Positions 25,738-35,165 are shown, numbered from the stretch's first letter. The stretch: 64,000 nt of DNA from Oscillospiraceae bacterium (GCA_015065425.1 SVQH01000003.1:1-64000), one strand, 5' to 3'. Program-made: numbers and translations. The notes: generated by a model from the letters alone, not told the origin.

Positions 25738-27303
25738 ATGTCTGATATTCCCGCTTTTCATGAGCTTTTCGGTGATGTTTTGAATGATTTTGATATAAGT
25801 ATTTCTTATCTCGATTCGAGGCGTACCCTATATTGCGAAAAATCTCATAGAGTAACTGATGAAAAATTCATACTCAGTATTTGCGGCAGAAAGATTGATA
25901 TTGAATGTTCCGGAGAAAAAAGTGCTTTTTATGCACTGTGCGATGTCGCAAAACGGCTTTCTGAAAACCGTATGTGTGACGGTGAATATGTCTGTTCTCC
26001 CTCATTTTCCGTTAGAGGATATATTGAGGGATTTTACGGTACTCCGTGGAGCCACGAAAACCGAAAATCCGTTATGGCACTTATGGCAAAAAACCGTATG
26101 AATACAGTATATTATGCCCCCAAGGATGATTTGTATCACCGTGAAAAATGGCGTGAAAAATATCCCGAAAAAGAGCTTACAAAACTCAAAGAGCTGGTTG
26201 TTACTTCAAAGAAATATTATATGGATTTTTATTGGTGTATTGCCCCGGGTCTTTCTATGAAATACTCCGACAATGATGAATTCAATGCACTGATTGAAAA
26301 AACAAAGCAACTTTATTCAATCGGAATCACTTCTTTCGGACTGCTTCTTGACGATATTGACGAAGAGCTTGAATTTGAAGAGGATAAGGTCTGTTACGGT
26401 GAAACGGTCAATGCCCATATTGACCTTATTAACAGGTATTATGCCGAATTGAAGGAGCTTGACAGCTCGGTGAAACTCAACGTTTGCCCTACTCTTTATC
26501 ACGGAAAAGGTAACGAATATTATATTTCAAAGCTCGGTCAGAATATACCTCCCCGTGTTTCGGTTTTCTGGACGGGAAGAGATATATGTTCAAGGGAGCT
26601 TACAAGCTTTGAAGCTCTTAAATTCATTGAATGTACTCATCACAAACCACTATATTGGGACAATTATCCCGTAAACGATTGTTCTATGTATAATGAGATG
26701 CATATTTCACCGATTATTAACCGTGATGCAGATTTATGGAAATATTCAGAAGGCATAATTTCAAACTGTATGGAATATGCAGAGTGCTCAAAAATTCCCC
26801 TCATAACCTTTGCAGATTTTTTGTGGGACAGCGAAAATTATGATTCGCAGTTTTCGTGGGAGAATGCTATAAAGCAGGTAATTGGTGAAAAATATGCTGA
26901 TGCATTCACTGTTTTCGCAGACCATCTTTATACCTCCTGCCTCAAAGATGCAAATTCAAGGCGGATGTATGAAGCACTTGATAAAATTGAATCTGCATTC
27001 AAAGCGGGGGATATGCAAAAAGCAATTTCACTCAGCGAAGAATATCTCGGCAAAATGAGTGCCTGCAAAGAATTTCTTATGAAAGATTTGCCGATTTGCC
27101 GTGAACTTTCCAAATGGTCGGAAAAATTTTATGTTTTCTGTGATTTGACAGAAAAGATTTTTGAATATATAAAAAGCAAAGATGATTCTCTTAAAGAGAA
27201 GATATTCTCTCTGATTGATAAATACAATACAATGCCTGCCCGTCTTTCAAACGACACCGATATAAAGAGTGAACTTAAAAATTTGTTTGCGGCGGTAAAC
27301 TAA
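25738..27303 (+). CDS. GH84 O-GlcNAcase-like beta-N-acetylglucosaminidase
   Basis: A 521-residue cytosolic protein. AGGAGGG ends six bases before the ATG at 25738; the ATG six bases earlier touches the ribosome site and is rejected. An N-terminal domain (about 1-90) is followed by the GH84 barrel: RGYIEGFYGTPWSHENR at 93-109, and the catalytic Asp pair in LLLDDIDEE (D205 and D206). GH84 enzymes use substrate-assisted hydrolysis of beta-GlcNAc. Lack of a signal peptide implies an internal substrate. The operon continues with two ceramidase-like genes; an O-GlcNAcase-type acetyltransferase is divergent. Confidence 0.88.
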   Translation: MSDIPAFHELFGDVLNDFDISISYLDSRRTLYCEKSHRVTDEKFILSICGRKIDIECSGEKSAFYALCDVAKRLSENRMCDGEYVCSPSFSVRGYIEGFYGTPWSHENRKSVMALMAKNRMNTVYYAPKDDLYHREKWREKYPEKELTKLKELVVTSKKYYMDFYWCIAPGLSMKYSDNDEFNALIEKTKQLYSIGITSFGLLLDDIDEELEFEEDKVCYGETVNAHIDLINRYYAELKELDSSVKLNVCPTLYHGKGNEYYISKLGQNIPPRVSVFWTGRDICSRELTSFEALKFIECTHHKPLYWDNYPVNDCSMYNEMHISPIINRDADLWKYSEGIISNCMEYAECSKIPLITFADFLWDSENYDSQFSWENAIKQVIGEKYADAFTVFADHLYTSCLKDANSRRMYEALDKIESAFKAGDMQKAISLSEEYLGKMSACKEFLMKDLPICRELSKWSEKFYVFCDLTEKIFEYIKSKDDSLKEKIFSLIDKYNTMPARLSNDTDIKSELKNLFAAVN

Positions 27304-27321
27304 GAACACGGAGGTTTTTTT

Positions 27322-28788
27322 ATGGCAGTTATAATCAGATGGTTAACGGCAATTTTAGCGGTACTTACAGGTCTTCCCCTACTTCTTTCCTCAGTTTTTC
27401 AAAGTGCGACAAAAATCGGTTACGAAGAAAGACCAACGGAAGCAATCAGTGCAAATTTTCTTGAGGGGGACGAAAACTTCATTGACGAAGCTGCGGCAGA
27501 GTACTGGTCAGCAGGTTATGCCCGCAGAGTGCTTACTCCCGATGATATTGACAGCACAAGATATTTCCTCGGCGGCTATCTTAAATTTCCCGCACAGGAA
27601 GTAACGGGTGTTATTGACGATTTATGTGTAAGAGCAGTTGTTCTTGACGATAATTCAGGCAGAGGTGCGGCTGCATTCGCATGGATTGACGGTGTTGGAT
27701 TTATGAACGCTGATATCAAGGAAATCCGCGAAAAACTCAATGATATTACAGGTGTCGGCAAACTGATAAGCATTGATGTCGGCTCCACTCATACCCACAG
27801 CGGCATTGATACGCAGGGACTTTGGGGCAACATTCCTTTCAGCGGCAGAAATCAGGATTATATTGATAAGGTTGTTTCAAAAACTGCCGATGCAATAAGA
27901 GAGGCTTATAACAACCGTTGTGACGGTACACTATATTATTCTTCAAAAGTTTGTCCCGAAATGTTCTATGACGGAAGAGCCCCCTATGCCATTGATGAAA
28001 AAATTCACCTTTTCCGTTTTGTGCCCAATGACACAAATAAAAAAGAAATTTACATTGCAAATTTCGGTGCTCATCCCGTTAATCTTGACTGGAGTAACAC
28101 TGAACTGTCAGGTGACTTCCCGTTTTATGTTGAACAAACTGTTACAGCAGAAAAGAATGTTGATTTCATCTTTATTCAGGGTGCAATAGGCGGTGCAATC
28201 CACATCAACACGGATGCAAAAACCGGAATTCCCGAGGAACTGACAGCCTATGAAAAAATGAAGGAGTACAGCAAACTTATTGCAGATATTCTTTATGAAC
28301 TTGCAGCAAGCGGCGAGGCAGTTGCCCCCATACTTAATGTAGCTCATGCTCAGGTTGATTTTGAGGTCAATAACTTTATTTTCCTTCTTGCAGAGCGTGC
28401 AGGTCTTTGTAATGCCACCGCTTTTAAAGAGGACGGAAAGATTTATCTTACAAGTGAAATCGGCTTTATTGAAATCGGTGAAAATATAAAAATCCTTGAA
28501 GCCCCCGGCGAAGTGTTGCCCGAACTTGTTTACGGCGGATTTTTCTCAGCTGATGAGGCGTACAGCGGTACAGAATATCCCTATTCGGCACTTAACAATT
28601 ATTTCGCAGAGAGCGACGAAGTGCTTGTTTTCGGGCTTTGTAACGATGCTGTAGGATACATCGTGCCCGATAATGATTATTCCGCTTCAAATGAAGAAGG
28701 TCACTATGAAGAAACCGTTTCAACAGGCTCATTTACCGCATCTGCATTTTCAAAGGCATTTGAGAAACTTATAAAGGCTTGGAGGTAA
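27322..28788 (+). CDS. Ceramidase-like hydrolase (paralogue 3)
   Basis: A 488-residue PF04734-like protein with an N-terminal hydrophobic helix (about 4-26) that may be a signal or anchor. Metal motif GSTHTHSGIDTQGLWG, ANFGAHPVNLDW, then FIQGAIGGAIH at the place of the ceramidase Ser, and GLCNDAVGYIVPDNDY near the end. It lies 18 bases after the GH84 gene and six bases before paralogue 4. Nearest in its GGYL...SGRG region to paralogue 1. A role on an acylated sugar or lipid released with the GH84 product is possible. Confidence 0.74.
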   Translation: MAVIIRWLTAILAVLTGLPLLLSSVFQSATKIGYEERPTEAISANFLEGDENFIDEAAAEYWSAGYARRVLTPDDIDSTRYFLGGYLKFPAQEVTGVIDDLCVRAVVLDDNSGRGAAAFAWIDGVGFMNADIKEIREKLNDITGVGKLISIDVGSTHTHSGIDTQGLWGNIPFSGRNQDYIDKVVSKTADAIREAYNNRCDGTLYYSSKVCPEMFYDGRAPYAIDEKIHLFRFVPNDTNKKEIYIANFGAHPVNLDWSNTELSGDFPFYVEQTVTAEKNVDFIFIQGAIGGAIHINTDAKTGIPEELTAYEKMKEYSKLIADILYELAASGEAVAPILNVAHAQVDFEVNNFIFLLAERAGLCNATAFKEDGKIYLTSEIGFIEIGENIKILEAPGEVLPELVYGGFFSADEAYSGTEYPYSALNNYFAESDEVLVFGLCNDAVGYIVPDNDYSASNEEGHYEETVSTGSFTASAFSKAFEKLIKAWR

Positions 28789-28794
28789 GATTAA

Positions 28795-30282
28795 ATGGAA
28801 GTATTACGTTTTTTAGGTCTTCCCGCTATGGTAAGGGGGATTATTTCAGCTCTTTTATCATTGATAATAATCATTATGCCAAACTCTATGTTTACGACAG
28901 AGACGGATGAGGCTCAGTATATGCTCACGGGTGACGGTATATTTTCAGATGTCGCAGGAGATTTCTGGACGATTGGTTTTGCAAAAGAAGTGCTCTCTCC
29001 CGAGGACATAACTTCCGACACATATTATATCGCAGGTTATAACACGAACAATCCGGCAAAGGATATTCTTGATGATATGTATGCAAAAGCTGTTTATCTT
29101 GACGATAATACCGGCAGGGGCGGTGTCATTGTATGTGCCATTGATTGCGTAGGTATCAGCCGTTCAGATATAAATGACATAAGACGAAAGGTTATTGAAA
29201 GCGGCGAGATTCCGAATCTCAAATCAATCAATATCTGTGCTACACATGCCCACTCTGCTATAGATACGCAGGGACTTTGGGGTAAAGCTTTTTACTTCGA
29301 CGGCAAAAATGATGATTTTATGAATTCTCTTAAGGAGAAGACCGCCGCTGCAATTATCGCTGCATATAAATCACGGGAAAACGGAAGACTATATTTCGGA
29401 ACTGCAGAAGCTGATGGTATGCAGGCAGACACAAGAACTCCTGTTGATTTTGATGCAACTGTTACAAGTATTCGTTTCGAGCCTGCAGATGGTGGCAGGG
29501 ATACTTATATCGTAAATTACGCTTGTCATGCTGAGATGCTCGGAAGTAAGACCAATGTTGTCAGTGCAGATTTCCCTGCATATATGACAAAAGAAATTGA
29601 TGAGAAAACAGGTGGGGCAAACGTTGTTTTTATAAACGGAGCAATAGGCGGACTTGTTACAGGTGCTGAGATTGATAACTTCCTCAAAGGTGAGCTTTCA
29701 GAATGTATTGAGCACACCAAAGAATACGGCAAACAAATTGGCGGTTTGGTTTTAGGTATAAACAATGAAAAGGAACTCTCTCCCATAATAAATATAAAAT
29801 CCCGAACTGTGAGCGTTGTTTGCGAAAATACCGCACTTCTTCTTGCAAGATTTATCGGAGTTCTTAACAATGACGTTGCATTGAACGGTTTGACTAAGGT
29901 ATCCATTATTACGGAAGTTTCTTATGCGGAACTTGGCTCCCGTCAGATAGGCATTTATATGATACCCGGTGAGCTTTATCCCGAACTTGAAAGCGGCAAT
30001 TTCCTTTCTGCTGAAGAATCGGCAAACGGAGTAGCGGCAGATTATAAATCACTTTCTGAAATGTCACGCTGCGAACATAACTTTGTTCTCGGTCTTTGCA
30101 ATGATGAATTGGGTTATATTATCCCCGAAAACGATTTTATGCTTCACGAATGGCTTCCTTATTTCAATATACCGTATGATTCATTTGACAGAAAACACTA
30201 TGAAGAAACAAACTCTGTCGGTCCCAAAACAGCAGGCACATTACTCGAAGCTATGGATGAACTGATAACTTCAATCAGATAA
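28795..30282 (+). CDS. Ceramidase-like hydrolase (paralogue 4)
   Basis: A 495-residue PF04734-like protein with an N-terminal hydrophobic segment (MVRGIISALLSLIIIIM). Motifs: AGYNTNNPAKDILDDMYAKA, ICATHAHSAIDTQGLWG, NYACHAEMLG, FINGAIGGLVTG and GLCNDELGYIIPENDF. It resembles paralogue 2 in the SNNPVK/TNNPAK and CHAEMLG blocks. Six bases separate it from paralogue 3. A terminator follows. Confidence 0.74.
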   Translation: MEVLRFLGLPAMVRGIISALLSLIIIIMPNSMFTTETDEAQYMLTGDGIFSDVAGDFWTIGFAKEVLSPEDITSDTYYIAGYNTNNPAKDILDDMYAKAVYLDDNTGRGGVIVCAIDCVGISRSDINDIRRKVIESGEIPNLKSINICATHAHSAIDTQGLWGKAFYFDGKNDDFMNSLKEKTAAAIIAAYKSRENGRLYFGTAEADGMQADTRTPVDFDATVTSIRFEPADGGRDTYIVNYACHAEMLGSKTNVVSADFPAYMTKEIDEKTGGANVVFINGAIGGLVTGAEIDNFLKGELSECIEHTKEYGKQIGGLVLGINNEKELSPIINIKSRTVSVVCENTALLLARFIGVLNNDVALNGLTKVSIITEVSYAELGSRQIGIYMIPGELYPELESGNFLSAEESANGVAADYKSLSEMSRCEHNFVLGLCNDELGYIIPENDFMLHEWLPYFNIPYDSFDRKHYEETNSVGPKTAGTLLEAMDELITSIR

Positions 30283-30290
30283 ACAAAAAT

Positions 30291-30330
30291 ACAGGTGCAA
30301 CAGAGATTAATTTCTGCTGCACCTGTTTTA
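30291..30330 (+). terminator. Terminator of the GH84/ceramidase-like operon
   Basis: ACAGGTGCA pairs with TGCACCTGT, extended by inner pairs around AAT, followed by TTTTA. Confidence 0.75.
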
Positions 30331-30355
30331 TTTGCTTTTGTATTATAATAGCAAT

Positions 30356-31207
30356 TTAGTTTTTGTACTGATAAGCCTTTACATAGTCTACGATGAAAAA
30401 TGCATCGTCGGCGGGAGCATTTTCTCTTTCGGAAGGAATTCCGTTTTCGCCTCGCATTTCAACCGAGAGTATGAGGTATTCTTCGTTCTGACTTACTCCG
30501 CCGAAGTCTGTGCGGAAGGTTTCAACACCGTTGATATAGAAAATATACTCATTTTCATTCCACTCAAGCCCGTAGGTGTTGAATTCTTTATAGGGGTTGT
30601 TTTTAAGAAGGAACTGTGTTGCACCGTGTTTTTGATGTGAATCTCCGTAGCCGTCAAAGTGGAGATTTGATGTGATGCTGTTGGGGAGAGTCTTTCCGTA
30701 ACAGTCGCTCTCAAAAATATCAATTTCAGTACCGTCACGACCTGAACCGTCTTCAACATAAACGCCGTCATTCATAAGCCAGAAAGCACTCCATATATCT
30801 GCACCTTCAGGCAGAATGCAACGGCATTCAAAATAGCCGAATTTCTGACTGAAGCCGTTGGGTGCATCGGAATCTGTGTCAATACCTGCGGAATACCAGC
30901 CGGCACCTTTTCCGCCCATTCCGTCTTCAAGATAAGTTATAGGAATAACGAGACTTCCGTCTTCCGTGTAAGCAAGATGCTGATTCCAGTAGCTTCCTTT
31001 TCGTGCTTCAGAGGTTGTTCCGTACTGATAGTGTCCTGACCATACGCTGCGGTCAAGCTCACCGTCAAATTCTTCCTCAAAAGTTAAATCGAATTTGTCC
31101 ATATCAACCTTCTGTCCCATTGGATAGCATGGAATATCAAGTGCTACACAGATAGTGATGAGAATGGAGCAGAAAAAAGCGGTAATTTTGCTGAAAAATG
31201 CAAACAT
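30356..31207 (-). CDS. Secreted GH16 beta-glucanase-like enzyme
   Basis: A 283-residue protein with an N-terminal hydrophobic signal-like helix (about 8-24) and the GH16 jelly-roll signature EIDIFE at 161-166 (E161 nucleophile, E166 acid/base). Other family landmarks are FEEEFDG near 43-49 and FGYFECRCILPEG. GH16 enzymes cut beta-1,3, beta-1,3-1,4-glucans or marine galactans; the exact one is not predictable. Single gene, with GGAGG ribosome site and promoter 31241-31269. Confidence 0.86.
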   Translation of the reverse strand: MFAFFSKITAFFCSILITICVALDIPCYPMGQKVDMDKFDLTFEEEFDGELDRSVWSGHYQYGTTSEARKGSYWNQHLAYTEDGSLVIPITYLEDGMGGKGAGWYSAGIDTDSDAPNGFSQKFGYFECRCILPEGADIWSAFWLMNDGVYVEDGSGRDGTEIDIFESDCYGKTLPNSITSNLHFDGYGDSHQKHGATQFLLKNNPYKEFNTYGLEWNENEYIFYINGVETFRTDFGGVSQNEEYLILSVEMRGENGIPSERENAPADDAFFIVDYVKAYQYKN

Positions 31208-31240
31208 TTTTAATTCCTCCGTTTTCTTAATCTTATTTGA

Positions 31241-31269
31241 ATAATACTATAGTTTGTTGCTTAAGTCAA
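31241..31269 (-). promoter_or_regulatory. Promoter for the GH16 gene
   Basis: Leftward TTGACT, 17-base spacer, TATTAT, about 35 bases before the start. Confidence 0.6.
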
Positions 31270-31337
31270 TTCTGTTTTTCGATACTATTCAAAAATCTGA
31301 GGCATTTTTATAAAGTGTTTTAATCTCGGACTTTATA

Positions 31338-31366
31338 TTGAATAAACTTTTAATTTGATATATAAT
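31338..31366 (+). promoter_or_regulatory. Promoter for the macro-domain gene
   Basis: Rightward TTGAAT, 17-base spacer, TATAAT. Confidence 0.65.
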
Positions 31367-31419
31367 ATCTTAGATAAGAAATCAGACACCATATTCAGTA
31401 CAGAAAAGAGGTATAAAGA

Positions 31420-32454
31420 ATGCCCCTTCAGATAATCAGGCAAGACATAACCAAAATGCAAGTTGATGCTATTGTCAATACAACCAATGAAGAAATGACA
31501 GGTTACAGTGGTGTAGATCTGGCAGTTCATAACGGGGCAGGAAAGCGACTTGACAGAGCTTGCAAAAAACTTCGCCCGTTAGGACTTGGTACGGCAAAAC
31601 TTACTAAAGGATATAATCTCCCTGCAAAATATATCATTCATACATCAGGACCCGTATGGCAGGGCGGACTTCATGGTGAGAGTATTATGCTGAAATCCTG
31701 TTACATAGAATCCCTTAAACTTGCGGTTGAGCATAATTTCAGCTCAGTTGCATTCCCGCTGATTTCTTCAGGTGCTTACGGTTATCCTAAAGATAAGGTT
31801 CTGAAATTTGCAATTCAGGTCATAACTGAGTTTTTATTTGAACATGAGCTTATGGTTTATCTTTGCGTGTTTGACCGTGCTTCTTATGAATTCAGTAAGA
31901 CTCTGTTCTCGGAAATCAGTGATTATATCTATGATGATTATTCTGAAGTCCCGTTGGAAAAATGTTCGTTTTATGCCTTAATGCTTAACACTCCGAAGCC
32001 GCTGTATGATGCAGAAGTTCAGGAGTTCAGTGCTTCATCAATGACCGCACCCTGCCTTGCAGATTATTGCGGTGTTAAGGAAAAAAGCTTACATGAATAT
32101 ATGAAATCCATGGACAAGTCGTTTGCTTATAAGTTATTTGAACTTATAGATGCCAGCGGTATGACAGATGTTGAATGTTATAAAAAAGCCAATATCGATA
32201 AAAAGACTTTTTCCAAAATCAAGTGTAATCCCGATACTTATAAGCCTTCAAAACAGACAGCAGTTGCTTTTGCAATAGCACTCAGACTTGACTTTGATGA
32301 AACACAGGACCTATTAGCTTCTGCAGGACTTACTTTATCCCGAAGCTTTACATTTGATAAAATAATCCAATATTTTATTCTGAAAGGCATTTATGATATT
32401 TATGAAATAAATGAAGCACTTTTTGAATTTGATCAGGTGCTTCTCGGCTGTTGA
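31420..32454 (+). CDS. Macro-domain protein with C-terminal helical/HTH-like region
   Basis: A 344-residue cytosolic protein. Residues about 1-165 are a macro domain (PF01661): DAIVNTTNEEMTGYSGVDLA near 16-35, GLGTAKLTKGYNLPAKYIIH and the phosphate loop PLISSGAYGYP. This fold binds ADP-ribose and may remove it. Residues about 210-340 are helical with an HTH-like stretch (MTDVECYKKANIDKKTFSKI, then VAFAIALRLDFDETQDLL), so the protein may couple ADP-ribose sensing to DNA or RNA binding. The next gene begins 25 bases later. Confidence 0.8.
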   Translation: MPLQIIRQDITKMQVDAIVNTTNEEMTGYSGVDLAVHNGAGKRLDRACKKLRPLGLGTAKLTKGYNLPAKYIIHTSGPVWQGGLHGESIMLKSCYIESLKLAVEHNFSSVAFPLISSGAYGYPKDKVLKFAIQVITEFLFEHELMVYLCVFDRASYEFSKTLFSEISDYIYDDYSEVPLEKCSFYALMLNTPKPLYDAEVQEFSASSMTAPCLADYCGVKEKSLHEYMKSMDKSFAYKLFELIDASGMTDVECYKKANIDKKTFSKIKCNPDTYKPSKQTAVAFAIALRLDFDETQDLLASAGLTLSRSFTFDKIIQYFILKGIYDIYEINEALFEFDQVLLGC

Positions 32455-32479
32455 ATTTTAACTTACAGAGGATAAAAAA

Positions 32480-33160
32480 GTGAATGAGGAATGTTTGATT
32501 TGTAAAGCACCGCTCAAATATCTTGAGACGGATGTTACTATGGAGTGTGAGTTTTGTCATAAAAAACAGAACAGCAAAACAATCTGCGTAAACGGTCATT
32601 TTGTTTGTGACGAGTGTCATACAAGCGGTATTGATGAAATTTTTACTATATGTCTTAATGAGAAATCCATAGCTCCCATTGAAATACTGGAAAAAATGAT
32701 GTCTTTGCCTTCATGTCATATTCACGGTCCCGAGCATCATACTATGGTAGGCTCAGCACTTCTTACAGCATATAAAAATGCAGGCGGTGATATTGATTTG
32801 CCGTTAGCTCTTTCTGAAATGAAGAAAAGAGGAAAACAGGTTCCGGGCGGTGTCTGCGGATTCTGGGGTGCCTGCGGAGCAGGAATCAGTACAGGAATGT
32901 TTATTTCCATTGCCCTTAAAGCTACACCTTTATCAAAAGAAGCATGGGGACTTTCAAATCAGATGACTGCACGGGCTTTAGATTCCATCGGCAAAAACGG
33001 CGGTCCCCGTTGCTGTAAAAGAGATTCTTATCTTGCGATTACTGAGGCTGTCAGATTCACAGAGGAAAAATTAGTCATCACGATGGAACTGAAAACGATA
33101 ACTTGCACCCGTTCAAAAATGAACAATCAGTGTATTAAAATCAGGTGTCCGTTTTACTGA
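32480..33160 (+). CDS. DUF5714-like cysteine-rich protein
   Basis: A 226-residue protein with a GTG start after AGAGGAT. The N-terminal zinc ribbon-like part has CLICKAPL, CEFCHKK, and CDECH. The core has LPSCHIHGPEHHTMVGSAL and GVCGFWGACGAGISTG, as remembered for DUF5714, and ends with RCCKRD. The many Cys and His residues suggest metal binding. Function unknown. It follows the macro-domain gene in the same direction and may be cotranscribed. Confidence 0.65.
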   Translation: MNEECLICKAPLKYLETDVTMECEFCHKKQNSKTICVNGHFVCDECHTSGIDEIFTICLNEKSIAPIEILEKMMSLPSCHIHGPEHHTMVGSALLTAYKNAGGDIDLPLALSEMKKRGKQVPGGVCGFWGACGAGISTGMFISIALKATPLSKEAWGLSNQMTARALDSIGKNGGPRCCKRDSYLAITEAVRFTEEKLVITMELKTITCTRSKMNNQCIKIRCPFY

Positions 33161-33291
33161 ACCGTTAAATAAAAATGAATTCAATTTTCATTTAATGCAA
33201 AAAAACATAGTGTAAATTATGTGCTTATTGATTATAATTACAAAATTGGTATTGATTTTTAATGGTTAATTTGAGCTCATGGAGGCGTAAT

Positions 33292-33768
33292 ATGTCTGAA
33301 TTAGCATTTCGATATGCCGAAAAGAAAGACTGCGGATTGATTCTTAATTTTATTAAGGAGCTTGCATCTTATGAAAAAATGCTTGATGAAGTAATAGCAA
33401 CGGAAGACCTTTTGTTGGAATGGATATTTGAAAAGAAAAAAGCTGAAGTGATTTTTGCATGCGAAAACGGACAGGAAATCGGATTTGCATTGTTTTTTCA
33501 TAACTTTTCCACTTTTCTTGGAAAAGCAGGAATTTATTTGGAAGATCTTTATGTTAAGCCTGAATTCCGAAACAAAGGGTATGGCAAAGCAATATTGAGG
33601 AAACTTGCACAGATTGCAGTGGAGAGAGACTGCGGAAGACTGGAATGGTGGTGCCTTGATTGGAATAAACCGAGCATTGATTTCTATTTGTCTCTCGGAG
33701 CTGAAGCTATGAATGATTGGACGGTTTATCGTATTACAGGTGATACTTTGAAGAAATTATCGCAATGA
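33292..33768 (+). CDS. GNAT acetyltransferase, spermidine/thialysine type
   Basis: A 158-residue GNAT protein. ATG 33292 is chosen for the GGAGG site; a longer frame from 33262 lacks one. YLEDLYVKPEFRNKGYGKAI is the acetyl-CoA loop and LEWWCLDWNKPSIDFYLSLG is characteristic of the SSAT-like (spermidine or thialysine) branch. Substrate likely a small amine. A single gene with no clear link to neighbours. Confidence 0.8.
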   Translation: MSELAFRYAEKKDCGLILNFIKELASYEKMLDEVIATEDLLLEWIFEKKKAEVIFACENGQEIGFALFFHNFSTFLGKAGIYLEDLYVKPEFRNKGYGKAILRKLAQIAVERDCGRLEWWCLDWNKPSIDFYLSLGAEAMNDWTVYRITGDTLKKLSQ

Positions 33769-33864
33769 TATGTCCAAAAGAGCCAACCTTGACAATGTAA
33801 GAATTTATGTATAGAATGTTATTTCGCATATTATTATATCTTTTTTTAAGGTGAGGAAACTGAA

Positions 33865-35046
33865 ATGAAGATGTTATTTTTTAATTTTATACTTATACTT
33901 CTGACTGTTTTCAGGGCAATTTTTCCCGTTGACTGCAACATAAATTATAACATTCTGCCGATTGATTTTGATATAGAAAGTGTAAGCGATATATATGTGC
34001 CGTCAGATGAAAACAGTACGGTCGTATCAGAATATCCTACAATAATAAAACTTTGTCATCAGAAAAACAGTGAGGATAACGGTAAACTTCTTGCGACTTT
34101 TGAAAAGTGGGGAAGCAGATATCCTGTATATGAAAGTACCGATGATGCATTAACCTGGCATTATGTAAGTTCTGTAACAGATAATATTAATGAAGATTTT
34201 CGGAATGAATGGATGCCGTTTTTATATGAATTACCTGCAGATATGGGTGAATTTGAAAAGGGAACCATAATTCTTGCTGCAACATCCGTTTACGGTGAAG
34301 GGGTTACCGACAGTACAATAACTTTATATTCAAGCTCTGACCTTGGCAGAACTTTTAATGCATTCTGTAATGTTGATAAAGCAGGCGGCACAGATTGGGG
34401 TGTATGGGAACCCTATCTTATTTATGAAGAAGAAACAGGCAGACTTTTCTGTTTCTATTCTGATGATTCCGACTCTGAGTATTCACAGAAACTCGTTTAT
34501 AAATTTACTTCTGACCTTGTTAACTGGAGTGAAAAATTTGAATGTGTTGCCTGTGAGGACTCATCTCTCAGACCCGGAATGGCATCCGTTACAAAAATGG
34601 GTAACGGCGAATATTTAATGGTTTATGAAATGGTAGGTATAGACGGGAATCCTATATATTGCAAAAAATCCACATCCCTTGATAATTGGGGAGATGTTTC
34701 AGATTACGGTACTATAGTTTCAGCCGCAGGAAAAACCTTCGGTTCATCGCCTTATGCTGCGTGGACACCTGCCGGCGGAGACTGCGGAACACTCATAGTT
34801 GTCGGTAAACACCCGATTAAAGGCGGAAGTGATACAGGAACAGATATGTTCATAAGTTTCGACTACGGAAAAACATTTGCCCCTATTGATAATCCCATTC
34901 CGTATACATTAGCCCCTTATGAAAGATGCTCATACAGCCCGTCACTTTTCTTCTCATCCGACGGCAGCACACTTTACTATGTAAACAATCCTCCGTGTTA
35001 TGAGGAGACTTATAAAATAACGGTTGCAAAGATAAAAATATCATAA
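33865..35046 (+). CDS. Secreted propeller protein (sialidase / GH93-like)
   Basis: A 393-residue protein with a signal peptide (MKMLFFNFILILLTVFRAIF). Repeated blades include YESTDDALTWHYVS, YSSSDLGRTFNAF and FISFDYGKTFAPI, loosely Asp-box-like, and GVWEPYLIYEEETGRLFCFY. The layout resembles exo-acting propeller glycosidases such as GH93 arabinanases or sialidases; catalytic residues cannot be fixed by eye. AAGGTGAGG precedes the ATG. A weak 5-bp hairpin (GTCGC/GCGAC, 35071-35087) follows. Confidence 0.62.
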   Translation: MKMLFFNFILILLTVFRAIFPVDCNINYNILPIDFDIESVSDIYVPSDENSTVVSEYPTIIKLCHQKNSEDNGKLLATFEKWGSRYPVYESTDDALTWHYVSSVTDNINEDFRNEWMPFLYELPADMGEFEKGTIILAATSVYGEGVTDSTITLYSSSDLGRTFNAFCNVDKAGGTDWGVWEPYLIYEEETGRLFCFYSDDSDSEYSQKLVYKFTSDLVNWSEKFECVACEDSSLRPGMASVTKMGNGEYLMVYEMVGIDGNPIYCKKSTSLDNWGDVSDYGTIVSAAGKTFGSSPYAAWTPAGGDCGTLIVVGKHPIKGGSDTGTDMFISFDYGKTFAPIDNPIPYTLAPYERCSYSPSLFFSSDGSTLYYVNNPPCYEETYKITVAKIKIS

Positions 35047-35111
35047 TGATGCAATAAAATAAAAATAAAAGTCGCCCGACGAGCGACCAATTTAATTAAA
35101 TAACAGGTATA

Positions 35112-35148
35112 ATATGGTTGTAAGGTAAGAAAAGCCTTATAACCATAT
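35112..35148 (+). promoter_or_regulatory. Stem-loop in the leader of the ADP-ribosylglycohydrolase gene
   Basis: ATATGGTTGTAAGG pairs with CCTTATAACCATAT (one wobble) around TAAGAAAAG, followed by ATTTTT and then the GGAGGT ribosome site. It may terminate upstream transcription or modulate the downstream gene. Confidence 0.5.
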
Positions 35149-35165
35149 ATTTTTGGAGGTATAAA

